NCBI GenBank assembly: GCA_038239195.1
Contig: JBBSEZ010000488.1
Location: 1 to 7,345, forward strand
From: JBBSEZ01 sp038239195
Lineage (GTDB): Bacteria > Planctomycetota > Planctomycetia > Gemmatales > Gemmataceae
Direction: 5' to 3'
DNA: 7,345 bases
The position numbers were made by a program, and so were the translations under genes. Below, in pieces: positions 1 through 6,470 of this stretch. Within the stretch, counting starts at the first letter, position 1, and every line of letters begins with the position of its first letter. The notes under the pieces were generated by a model. It was not told the origin of the DNA, did no database searches, and saw nothing but the letters and a program-made list of their open reading frames with translations.

Positions 1-993
1 AAGAAAGCGCCGGCGCCGGCCAAGTTGTTCGCCCAGACGTGGGAACAGTCGCCTTTGGAGATCGTGGTCATCGCGAAAAAGGTCTCGGCGCAGGTGCTGT
101 GGAAGGGCAAGCCGCTGGAGGGCGCGGAGGTGTCGTTCCAGTTGCCGGGCAAGGAAGACGCCGTCGCGGGCAAGACCGACAAGGACGGGCTGGTCAAGCT
201 CCCCGCGCACACCGCCGCCGGGACGTATGGGGTACGCGCCGGCCACGTGGCGAAGAAGTCGGGCGAGCTGGGCGGGAAGAAGTACGGCGAGGTGCGCCAC
301 TACGCCACAATGACCTGGCTCGCCGAGGCGCCCGCGCCGCGGCGGGGCGCTGCGCGGGCCAAGCCGGCGGCCAGCCCCGAGGCGACGAAACTGCTGGCCG
401 ACGCCCGGGCGGCGCGCGCCACCTGGAAGAACTTCCCCGGCCTCGACGCCGACCTGGAACTGAACGTCGATGGCAAGGTGACGCGCGGCAAGGTGGAGGT
501 CTCGGCCAAGGGGCTGGTGACGGTGACGCTGGAGGGCGACCTGAAGGACTGGGCGCGGCGAACGCTCGGATCGACCGTCGGCCATCGGCTCGACAACAGC
601 GCGTCGCTCGAGACGCCGTGCTCCTTCGACGACGCCGTGAAAGATCATCCGCTGGGCCGGGCCATCCGCGTGCTCAACGACGAGTTCCACTCCAGCTATC
701 GCATTCGCGATCGCCAGGTCATCGTCGTCAACCGCCAACAGGGGCCGGTGCGCTTCTCGATCGTCGTGCTGGAGGGCCGCGTCAACGAGGAGCGCCAGTT
801 CCTGCCGGCGCACTTCGTCGTCAACACCTGGGACGGCAAGGATGGGGCGCTGAAGAGCTCGGTGGCACACCACCAGACCTGGCAGCGCGTGGGCAAGTTC
901 GACCTGCCGGCCAGCACGATGACGGTGAGCGCGACGGCGGGCAAGATGGAGACGCGCGTGCTGAAGCTGTCGAACCATCGGCTGCGGAAGTAG
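1..993 (+). CDS. DUF4198-like / DUF3386 fusion protein, 5' end cut by window
   Basis: The reading frame is open from base 1 to the TAG at 991-993, giving 330 visible residues. The true start lies upstream, so the TTG at 25 should not be used. Visible residues about 10-108 look like a small beta-sandwich of the DUF4198/carboxypeptidase-regulatory kind, with the GKPLEGAEVSF strand, the KTDKDGLVKLP turn and the AGTYGVRAGHV strand typical of such domains. An Ala/Pro/Arg-rich linker follows (about 109-127). The rest matches DUF3386 as I know it from cyanobacteria, plants and planctomycetes: an ARAARATWKNFPG start, DHPLGRAIRVLND, FHSSYRIRDRQV (about 229-240), FLPAHFVVNTWD and HHQTWQRVGKFDLPA. No enzymatic function is known to me for DUF3386. 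DUF4198 proteins are usually exported and linked to metal or nutrient uptake, but the signal peptide region is outside the window. It converges with the kinase gene 21 bp away. Family assignment is by recognition only. Confidence 0.8.
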   Translation, partial: KKAPAPAKLFAQTWEQSPLEIVVIAKKVSAQVLWKGKPLEGAEVSFQLPGKEDAVAGKTDKDGLVKLPAHTAAGTYGVRAGHVAKKSGELGGKKYGEVRHYATMTWLAEAPAPRRGAARAKPAASPEATKLLADARAARATWKNFPGLDADLELNVDGKVTRGKVEVSAKGLVTVTLEGDLKDWARRTLGSTVGHRLDNSASLETPCSFDDAVKDHPLGRAIRVLNDEFHSSYRIRDRQVIVVNRQQGPVRFSIVVLEGRVNEERQFLPAHFVVNTWDGKDGALKSSVAHHQTWQRVGKFDLPASTMTVSATAGKMETRVLKLSNHRLRK

Positions 994-1016
994 GAAGGTT
1001 CGCGGCGCGAACTTTC
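994..1016. terminator. Hairpin in convergent gap, candidate bidirectional terminator
   Basis: A perfect 6-bp inverted repeat, GTTCGC (998-1003) and GCGAAC (1007-1012), has a 3-nt GGC loop. On the plus strand the stem extends outward to 994/1016 through one G-U pair. On the minus strand that position is an A-C mismatch, so the stem is weaker there. It fills the whole 21-bp space between the DUF3386 stop and the kinase stop and overlaps the kinase TGA (1015-1017). Only a short T run (1013-1015) lies in the 3' arm and no long U tract follows, so this is a weak intrinsic terminator by the textbook standard. Confidence 0.45.
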
Positions 1017-2442
1017 ACCCCAGCACCGAATCGCCGTTCGACGATCCGGTTTGTCCCATGAGGTAGCCGCGCAGGTCGCAGAAGATTTGCGTACACAGGG
1101 TGCGCCAGGCGACGTCGGAGTTGAGGTCGTCGCCGGGCGAGCGGAACACGACGGTGATGCGCAACTGGTTGTCGCGACCGGTGTCGGAGCGCTGGAGGCG
1201 CAATTCGAGGTCGATGCGGCTGGACTTGCGGCCGATGCCGAGCCAGGAGAGCCCGCGCGTCGGCGGGACGTAGACGCTGCCCTTGCCGCCGAGGCGCACG
1301 TTGATGCGGCCGGGAACGCTCTCGACGAGCTCGCCGCCGACGTCGTGGATGAAGCCGCGCAGCTTGTAGGTGGCGATCTTCTCCGGCATCCACGCTTCGA
1401 GGTGGTGGACGACGGCCATCGGGTCGGTGACGGTTGCCGCGGGCGAGAGCACGACCGGGGTCTTGACGGCCGCAGCCTCCGCGGCGGGCCCCGGTTGGGG
1501 CTGAATCGAGGCCGAGCGCCTGGTCAGGCTCGAGTTGGGTCGCGGCATGCGGCCGCTGGCGGCGCCGACGGAGGGCGTGAGAGCGAGGAAGCCGGCGAGG
1601 GCCTCCTCGTAGCGCTCGGCGAGGTCGCGGGCGTGGTCGGGGCGCTGCTCGGGGGCCTTGGCCAGGCACGACTGCACCACGCGCTCGATGGCGGGTGGCA
1701 CGGCGGCGGCCGCGCCCACGGCCCGGAACGATGGCGGTTCCTCGGTGGCGTGGGCGAGCAGGATGTCCATCGTGGAGCGGCCGGCGAACGGCAACTGCCC
1801 GGTGAGCAGCTCGAAAAGGATGACGCCGACGCTGTAGAGGTCGCCGCGGTTGTCCATGTCCTCGCCGCGGGCCTGCTCGGGGCACATGTAGCCGGGCGTG
1901 CCGACGGCAAACTCGCAGTTGGTGACGGAGGCCTTGGAGCCGGCGGCGGAGGCGACGAGTTTGGCGAGGCCGAAGTCCATCACCTTGAGCAGTTCGTAGG
2001 GCGTGTCGGGATCGACGACCATCAAGTTGGCGGGCTTGAGGTCGCGGTGGACAATGCCCTCGGCGTGGGCGGCCTGGAGCACCTCGCAGAGTTGATGCAG
2101 CAACCGGCCGACGCGGGCGGGCGAGAGCCGGGTGTTGGTGTGCAGCAGGTTGTCGAGGGTGACGCCGCGGATGTACTCCATGACGATGCACGGCCCTTGC
2201 GGGTCGTTGAGCGAGGCGTCGTAGAGGGTGACCGCGTAGGGGTGCTGAAAGCGAGCCATCAGCAGCGTCTCGCGCTGGAAGCGCTCGCGGAACGTGGCGT
2301 CGGCGGCAATGTGGTCGTGCATGACCTTCACGACTACCTGCCGCCCGAGATCGAGCTGACGCGCGAGGTAGACGCGACCCATCCCGCCTTCGCCGAGCAG
2401 GCGGATGGTTTCATAACGACCCAAGAAAACGCGGCCCAGCAT
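1015..2442 (-). CDS. Hanks-type serine/threonine protein kinase with unknown C-terminal domain
   Basis: This 475-aa protein should transfer phosphate from ATP to Ser/Thr of unidentified partners. The kinase domain spans about residues 9-285. It has the glycine loop GEGGMG (17-22), ATP lysine K39, helix-C glutamate E58, catalytic loop HRDLKPAN (132-139, an RD kinase), DFG (156-158), a CPE in place of APE (187-189), D201 in DLYSVG, and R267 in subdomain XI. All catalytic residues are present. Residues about 286-340 are a Ser/Pro/Ala-rich linker, and 341-465 form a separate folded-looking domain I cannot name. There is no transmembrane helix and no PASTA repeats, so it should be cytoplasmic, unlike PknB. 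The ATG at 2440-2442 is the only possible start: upstream in frame there is no ATG, GTG or TTG before a TGA overlapping base 2532. The nearest Shine-Dalgarno-like sequence, GGTGGA, is 8 nt away and lies within an inverted repeat. It follows purN on the same strand after 141 bp, so co-transcription is possible. Confidence 0.93.
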   Translation of the reverse strand: MLGRVFLGRYETIRLLGEGGMGRVYLARQLDLGRQVVVKVMHDHIAADATFRERFQRETLLMARFQHPYAVTLYDASLNDPQGPCIVMEYIRGVTLDNLLHTNTRLSPARVGRLLHQLCEVLQAAHAEGIVHRDLKPANLMVVDPDTPYELLKVMDFGLAKLVASAAGSKASVTNCEFAVGTPGYMCPEQARGEDMDNRGDLYSVGVILFELLTGQLPFAGRSTMDILLAHATEEPPSFRAVGAAAAVPPAIERVVQSCLAKAPEQRPDHARDLAERYEEALAGFLALTPSVGAASGRMPRPNSSLTRRSASIQPQPGPAAEAAAVKTPVVLSPAATVTDPMAVVHHLEAWMPEKIATYKLRGFIHDVGGELVESVPGRINVRLGGKGSVYVPPTRGLSWLGIGRKSSRIDLELRLQRSDTGRDNQLRITVVFRSPGDDLNSDVAWRTLCTQIFCDLRGYLMGQTGSSNGDSVLG

Positions 2443-2450
2443 GGAGCGTA

Positions 2451-2488
2451 TCCACCAGGTAAAGAAGGATCGATAGCTCTGCCTGGTG
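2451..2488 (-). promoter_or_regulatory. Inverted repeat overlapping the kinase ribosome binding site
   Basis: Arms CACCAGG (2453-2459) and CCTGGTG (2482-2488) are perfect 7-bp complements with a 22-nt loop. In the minus-strand transcript the downstream arm covers most of GGTGGA (2456-2451), the only Shine-Dalgarno-like sequence before the kinase ATG. Pairing could lower translation initiation, or the repeat could be a protein-binding site. A 7-bp repeat at this distance can arise by chance in GC-rich DNA. Confidence 0.25.
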
Positions 2489-2583
2489 CAAGTGTAGGTC
2501 GCAAACGGCGGGCATGTCGGCGTTGTTGCTCATTTTTGCGCCCGGCGTGGAGAGGGAGGCCGTTGAGGCGAGGCGCGAAAGGG

Positions 2584-3204
2584 TCACACCACCCACGCCC
2601 GCCGTCCCTCGATGCGCAACCGCCCCGCCGCGAACAGCCGGATCGCCTCGGGATACGCCTCTTGCTCCTGCTCGAACACCCGGGCCGCCAGTGCCTCGGG
2701 CGTGTCGTCGTCGCGCACCTCGACCGTGCGCTGGAGCACGATGGGCCCGTGGTCGTACTCGTCGTCGGCGAAGTGGACCGTGCAGCCGCTCACCTTGACG
2801 CCCGCTTCGAGGGCGGCCTGATGGACGCGCTGGCCGTGAAAGCCCTTGCCGCTGAAGGCGGGGACCAGCGCCGGGTGAACGTTGAGCACGCGGTTGCGGA
2901 AGTCCTCGGCGATGGGCAGCAATTGCAGAAAGCCCGCGAGGCAGACGAGCTCGGCGCCGGCGTCGCGGCAGTGGGCAAAGACAAGCTCCCCGAACTCGGC
3001 GCGCGTGGCGCAGGCCTTGCGCTCGACGACGAAGGCCGGCACGCCCGCCCGGGCGGCGCGCGTCAGGCCGAACGCGGTGGGGTTGCTGGCGACGACGCAG
3101 ACGACGCGGGCCGACAGCCGACCGTCGTCGATGCGGTCGAGCAGGTTTTGCAGAGTGGTGCCGCCGCCGCTGAGCAGCACGGCGAGGCGGATCGGGTGGT
3201 CCAC
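2584..3204 (-). CDS. purN: Phosphoribosylglycinamide formyltransferase (GART, 10-formyl-THF dependent)
   Basis: PurN transfers the formyl group of 10-formyltetrahydrofolate to GAR, making FGAR in step three of de novo purine synthesis in the cytoplasm. The 206-aa product is the usual length for PurN (about 200-212). Key features are the phosphate-binding loop LSGGGTTLQN (11-20), LAGFLQLLP (89-97), the catalytic triad N108, H110 and D151, HPALVPAF (110-117), and the formyltransferase signature GCTVHFADDEYDHG (140-153). The start is GTG at 3202-3204. It puts the conserved HPIRLAVLLSGGG strand at the N terminus and has GAGGGA 6 nt upstream, while longer upstream extensions of the frame are low-complexity. 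No other purine gene is in view. The kinase follows 141 bp downstream on the same strand, and the zinc-ribbon/TPR gene is divergent upstream. The alternative formate-dependent enzyme PurT is an unrelated fold and is excluded. Confidence 0.96.
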   Translation of the reverse strand: MDHPIRLAVLLSGGGTTLQNLLDRIDDGRLSARVVCVVASNPTAFGLTRAARAGVPAFVVERKACATRAEFGELVFAHCRDAGAELVCLAGFLQLLPIAEDFRNRVLNVHPALVPAFSGKGFHGQRVHQAALEAGVKVSGCTVHFADDEYDHGPIVLQRTVEVRDDDTPEALAARVFEQEQEAYPEAIRLFAAGRLRIEGRRAWVV

Positions 3205-3210
3205 GTTCGG

Positions 3211-3216
3211 TCCCTC
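3211..3216 (-). promoter_or_regulatory. Ribosome binding site that fixes the purN GTG start
   Basis: GAGGGA on the minus strand ends 6 nt before the GTG at 3204-3202. It supports GTG initiation for purN over the distant in-frame ATG further upstream (ending at 3336), which would add about 44 residues with no counterpart in the family. Confidence 0.6.
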
Positions 3217-3258
3217 GGGGCCGGTTCGGGGGCGCTGGCTCCGTCTCTCCTTCGTGTA

Positions 3259-3289
3259 CGAGCCCGGCAGGGGGAAATGAAGGGGCTCG
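3259..3289 (-). promoter_or_regulatory. Inverted repeat in the purN leader
   Basis: CGAGCCC (3259-3265) and GGGCTCG (3283-3289) are perfect 7-bp complements with a 17-nt loop, lying 55-85 nt upstream of the purN start. It could form a leader hairpin or be an operator in the divergent region. I see no match to purine or ZTP riboswitch consensus elements. A chance occurrence is quite possible at this GC content. Confidence 0.2.
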
Positions 3290-3377
3290 CTGGCGACGAG
3301 AAGACGAACGAGCGACGCGGCGCAAGTTTTGCGGGCCATCGCGTTCAGGGCGCAGGACCGAAGGACGACTTTCACCG

Positions 3378-3407
3378 TTGACGCCGGGCCTGACGGCGCG
3401 AGACAAT
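3378..3407 (+). promoter_or_regulatory. Candidate sigma70-type promoter for the zinc-ribbon/TPR gene
   Basis: TTGACG (3378-3383) matches the -35 consensus at five of six bases. After an 18-bp spacer, GACAAT (3402-3407) matches the -10 consensus at four of six. Transcription would begin near 3413-3415, giving a leader of about 40 nt before the ATG at 3453. The TTG of this -35 box is also the first possible start codon of the long frame, which argues against starting the protein there. Only sequence resemblance supports this. Confidence 0.4.
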
Positions 3408-3452
3408 CCTTTCGGGTCGCACCTTGAACTTCCAATTCGCTGGGGGCCATCC

Positions 3453-5111
3453 ATGTCTTCTCTCGCCGTAGCCTGCCCGCAGTGCCAGCACAGCTTGCGA
3501 TCCAACCGCCCGCTGCGCCCCCAGCAAAAGGTCCGCTGTCCCTTCTGCCAGACGCAGTTCGCCGCGCCCGCGGCCGGGCTCGAGCCCGCCAGCGCCTCCC
3601 TGCCGCCCGCCCCGGCGCCGGCCGCTCTCTCACCCGAACAACCCTCGGTCGCGCCGGCGGCCAGCTCGCGAAGCCCGACGTCCGGCGCCCTGATCGCGGG
3701 CGCGATCTTCCTGTCGCTGCTGCTGGGCAGCGGCATCATCGCGGGGGCGCTCTACCTCGCCATCGGCCGATCGCCCCCTCCCTCTGCCGCTCCCAACAAC
3801 GAAGAGGCCGAGCGGATCGCGGCCGAGCGCAAGAAGCTGGAAGAAGAGCGCACCGCCTTCGCCCTCGCCAAGGAGAAGAAGCGCGACGAGGTCGTGGGAG
3901 AGGCGCCCGAAGTGCCCGAGGCCGCGCCCCCTGGCGCGGGGCTCGACAAGACCGCCGAGGCCCTCAAGGGGCTGCTGGAGCAAGGGCGCAAGGCGCTGGC
4001 CGACAAACAGTACGCGGTCGCCGTGCGCACCTACGAGCGCGCCCGCGAGCTGGCGCCGACCGACGCGGTCGTCCTGAAGGAACTGGCCCAGGCCCAGGCG
4101 GCGTCCGACGCGGACGCGGCAGAGAAGAAGAAGCTGGCCGACTACCGCGTCCGCATGGACGCCGGCCGGATCGCCTTCAACAACGAGCGCTTCGCCGATG
4201 CCGTGCGCGAGTACCAGGGCGCCCTCGACGTCGTGCCCGGCGACCCCGACGCCCTCGCCGGCCAGCGCAAGGCCGAGGGCCGCATCGCCGCCCTCAACGC
4301 CCTCAAGGCGCGCGACGACCGCTTCGCCGGGCTGATCGACCGCGCCCGGAAGTCGCTCGCCGAGAAGCGCTTCAACGCCGCCATCGCCGACCTGCGCGAG
4401 GCGGTGCGCCCCCCCCCCGAAGACCGCGACGCCAAGGAGGCGCTGCGCAAGGCGGAGTCGTCGCTCAAGAAGGCCCGGGCCGAATATACGGCGCTGGTGG
4501 CGAAGGGCAACGAGTTGATGCGGCTGCGGCGCTACGAGGAGGCCTATCGGCAGTACGTCGCGGCGGAGGAGGCGTGGGCCGAGGACGGCGAGGCCGCCAA
4601 GGGCAAGGTCGCCGCCTTGCGCGCCAGCGAAGACTACCGGCTGGCCCAGGTCGCTTACGCGCGGTTCATGACCCAGGGCGCCGACGCCCTCGCCGCCCGT
4701 CGCTATGCCGACGCCGCGACGGCCTACCAGGAGGCCTTGCGGCTCAACCCGGGGGACGCCCGCGCCACGGAAGGCCTGCGCCGGGCGCAGGCCGTCGTCG
4801 TCCGCGCCGCCCGGAACAAGGCGGACTACGACAAGCAGATGCGCCTGGGCTCCGCGGCCCTGAATCGCCAGTTCTTCGTCGATGCCGTCAACGCCTTCAG
4901 CGCGGCCTTGAAGGCCGCCCCCGGCGATCCCGACGCCACCAGCGGCCTGAGCGACGCCCGCTTCGGCCGCTTCATGGCGGACGGCAAGCGGGCCCTGATG
5001 TTGAAGCGCCGCGACGACGCCATCAACGCCTTCAAGAAGGCCCTCGACGAGCGGCCGGACGACGTGACCGCCAAGCTCTACCTGAGACAGGCGCAAGCGC
5101 TGCGGTTCTGA
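3453..5111 (+). CDS. Zinc-ribbon, single-transmembrane, TPR-repeat protein
   Basis: This 552-aa protein is probably a membrane-anchored scaffold; I do not recognise a specific function. The N terminus is an MJ0042-like zinc ribbon with C8-x2-C11 and C29-x2-C32. A Pro/Ala-rich linker follows (38-75), then one hydrophobic helix at about 79-104, then a charged, probably coiled-coil stretch (116-147). Residues about 176-548 hold seven TPR-like units beginning near 176, 236, 296, 350, 407, 465 and 509, each with a G/A..AL....Y..A...Y..AL...P.D pattern. The units are spaced mostly 54-60 residues apart rather than 34, with a basic helical connector between them. The ATG at 3453 was chosen because GGGGG lies 6 nt upstream and the zinc ribbon then sits at the very N terminus; the longer frame from TTG 3378 starts within a likely -35 box. 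Topology is not certain: the ribbon suggests a cytoplasmic N terminus and a C-terminal repeat domain across the membrane. It converges on the GlmU-like gene 31 bp away. Confidence 0.88.
   Translation: MSSLAVACPQCQHSLRSNRPLRPQQKVRCPFCQTQFAAPAAGLEPASASLPPAPAPAALSPEQPSVAPAASSRSPTSGALIAGAIFLSLLLGSGIIAGALYLAIGRSPPPSAAPNNEEAERIAAERKKLEEERTAFALAKEKKRDEVVGEAPEVPEAAPPGAGLDKTAEALKGLLEQGRKALADKQYAVAVRTYERARELAPTDAVVLKELAQAQAASDADAAEKKKLADYRVRMDAGRIAFNNERFADAVREYQGALDVVPGDPDALAGQRKAEGRIAALNALKARDDRFAGLIDRARKSLAEKRFNAAIADLREAVRPPPEDRDAKEALRKAESSLKKARAEYTALVAKGNELMRLRRYEEAYRQYVAAEEAWAEDGEAAKGKVAALRASEDYRLAQVAYARFMTQGADALAARRYADAATAYQEALRLNPGDARATEGLRRAQAVVVRAARNKADYDKQMRLGSAALNRQFFVDAVNAFSAALKAAPGDPDATSGLSDARFGRFMADGKRALMLKRRDDAINAFKKALDERPDDVTAKLYLRQAQALRF
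4409..4418 (+). repeat. Ten-cytosine homopolymer inside the TPR gene
   Basis: A run of 10 C lies within codons for R319-P322 of the TPR protein (CGC CCC CCC CCC), in the loop at the end of the third TPR-like unit. The frame is intact on both sides with the run at this length. Such tracts are prone to slippage in replication and to indel errors in sequencing. Confidence 0.9.
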
Positions 5112-5142
5112 GCGAGAAGGCGAGCCAGGCCCGGTCCACGCT

Positions 5143-6414
5143 TCACACCACCCGACGCACCCGGCGTTGTTCGTTGTCGCGCAGGAGCTTGTGGCGCTCG
5201 TTCGCCGTCCGCTCGTAGAGGCCGAGAAAGAACTCGGCCTGGGCCTCGGTCCACGCCTGCCCGCGCCGGGCCATGGCGGCGGCCGCCGTCGCGAACGTGG
5301 CGCCCAGGTCGGTGCGCTCCGCCACCTTGCCCTGGCCGACCGAACAGAACGCCGGCAGGACGCGCGGCAACAAGGCCCCCGCCGTGACGAGCATGCCAAA
5401 GGGCCCGATCAGCGAGCCCGTGTTGAACAGACAGCCGATGCTCGCCTTGGTGTGGTCGCCCAGAAAGGAGCCGACCTTGAGCTTGCCGGTATCCACCTTC
5501 TGCCCATTGACAATTACGCTAACCGGGGCATAGTCGCTGCGCAGGTCGCTCGTGATGGTGCCGGCGCCGAGGTTGACCCACTCGCCGACGTAGGAGTGGC
5601 CGAGGAAGCCGTCGTGGGCCTTGTTGCTGTGGCCCTGCACGATGCTGGACTCTACCTCCCCGCCGATGCGGCACTGCGGGCCGAAACTGCTGCCGCTCAC
5701 CCGCGCCGCCAGCACCTGCGTCCAGGCCCCCACGTAACAGGGCCCCTCGAGCCGGCTGAAGGCCCGCACCACCGCGCCTCGGTCGATGAGCACAGGCCCC
5801 TTGCGCGTGTCGAGCAGGACCAGCGGCTCGACGCGCGCCAGCGGGTCGATGACGGCGCGCTCCGGCGGGCCCAACACGCTCACGCCCTCGGGAATGGCGC
5901 CCTCCCGGCCGTGCCAGAGCAGGTAGTCCTGCTCCAGGGCCTCGCCGTTGTGCTCGATGAGGTCCCAGGGGTAGTCGATCATGGCGCCTCCGGCCTGGCG
6001 CGACGGCAGCGCCTGCGCCCAGCCCGCGAGGTGCCAGCCGAGGTTGGGCAAGGCCAGGTCGCGCACCTCCTGCGCCGACACCACCGCATAAGCGACCTGA
6101 TCGCCGACCAGCCCGACCTCCGGGGTGGCGGGAATCGCCGTGCCCCCCGCCGGAGGGAGCCAGCGCGCGTTGACCAGCAGGACCGGCCCGCCGTTGAGCC
6201 AGACCGGGTCGTTGACGTACAGGCCCGGACAGCTCGCCCGGCACAGGTCGAGCAGTTCCGGGCGCACCAGAGCGCCCGCTTCCTCGGCGCCGAAGTGCCG
6301 CAGTTGCCGCTCCCACAGGGCCAGCGCCCCGCAGCGCAGGTCGAAGGCAGGGCGGGTCAACGTCAGCGGTTGGAGCCGGGCCACGCCGGCGTCCTCGAAG
6401 ATGCAGATTCGCAT
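5143..6414 (-). CDS. GlmU-like sugar nucleotidyltransferase / glucosamine-1-phosphate acetyltransferase (alternative type)
   Basis: This 423-aa protein resembles the alternative GlmU family (TIGR03991-like) of Bacteroidetes and planctomycetes, which is thought to make UDP-GlcNAc. The N-terminal half begins MRICIFEDAG and has PLTLTRPAFDLRCG (16-29), the family hallmark, but not the classical GxGxRM nucleotide loop. The C-terminal half, about 205-365, is a left-handed beta-helix of hexapeptide repeats. Its KAHDGFLGHSYVGEWVNLGA segment (265-284) lines up with the E. coli GlmU acetyltransferase site: H267 matches catalytic H363 and N281 matches N377, while F270 replaces Y366. Residues 366-423 form a helical, basic tail. 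The ATG at 6412-6414 has GAGGGGG 7 nt upstream. glmS lies just upstream on the same strand with a 56-bp gap and no obvious terminator, so the pair is likely co-transcribed. Its real substrate could be another sugar phosphate. Confidence 0.88.
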   Translation of the reverse strand: MRICIFEDAGVARLQPLTLTRPAFDLRCGALALWERQLRHFGAEEAGALVRPELLDLCRASCPGLYVNDPVWLNGGPVLLVNARWLPPAGGTAIPATPEVGLVGDQVAYAVVSAQEVRDLALPNLGWHLAGWAQALPSRQAGGAMIDYPWDLIEHNGEALEQDYLLWHGREGAIPEGVSVLGPPERAVIDPLARVEPLVLLDTRKGPVLIDRGAVVRAFSRLEGPCYVGAWTQVLAARVSGSSFGPQCRIGGEVESSIVQGHSNKAHDGFLGHSYVGEWVNLGAGTITSDLRSDYAPVSVIVNGQKVDTGKLKVGSFLGDHTKASIGCLFNTGSLIGPFGMLVTAGALLPRVLPAFCSVGQGKVAERTDLGATFATAAAAMARRGQAWTEAQAEFFLGLYERTANERHKLLRDNEQRRVRRVV

Positions 6415-6421
6415 GGGAAAG

Positions 6422-6428
6422 CCCCCTC
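6422..6428 (-). promoter_or_regulatory. Ribosome binding site of the GlmU-like gene
   Basis: GAGGGGG on the minus strand ends 7 nt before the ATG at 6414-6412. It sits in the 56-bp gap after the glmS stop, which otherwise shows no convincing hairpin or promoter. Confidence 0.55.
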
Positions 6429-6470
6429 TGGGTCCGGAGTTCTTGCATGTCGTTTCGCTTATGGCCCCCG

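Noticed and set aside
821..2191. 456-codon minus-strand frame overlapping the kinase and the DUF3386 gene
   Set aside because: It is an Arg/Pro/His-rich alternate frame of the kinase with no plausible fold.
3205..3377. Purine or ZTP riboswitch in the purN leader
   Set aside because: The leader lacks the conserved core sequences of these riboswitches as I know them; only one short inverted repeat is visible.
1051..3381. 776-codon plus-strand open frame spanning the antisense of the kinase and purN
   Set aside because: Low-complexity Gly/Ala/Val/Asp/Glu-rich product without recognisable domains. The opposite strand encodes two proteins with complete catalytic motifs. Long antisense frames are common at this GC content.
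3378..3452. N-terminal extension of the zinc-ribbon/TPR protein from TTG 3378
   Set aside because: The TTG sits in a promoter-like -35 box, and the ATG at 3453 has a purine-rich site 6 nt upstream and places the zinc ribbon at the N terminus.
5112..5142. Possible terminator between the TPR gene and the GlmU-like gene
   Set aside because: Only 4-bp AGCG/CGCT arms with a long loop and no T tract; too weak to call.
3630..5399. 589-codon minus-strand open frame opposite the TPR gene
   Set aside because: It crosses the end of the GlmU-like gene and mirrors the zinc-ribbon/TPR protein, whose repeats and membrane helix are clear. The product is low complexity.
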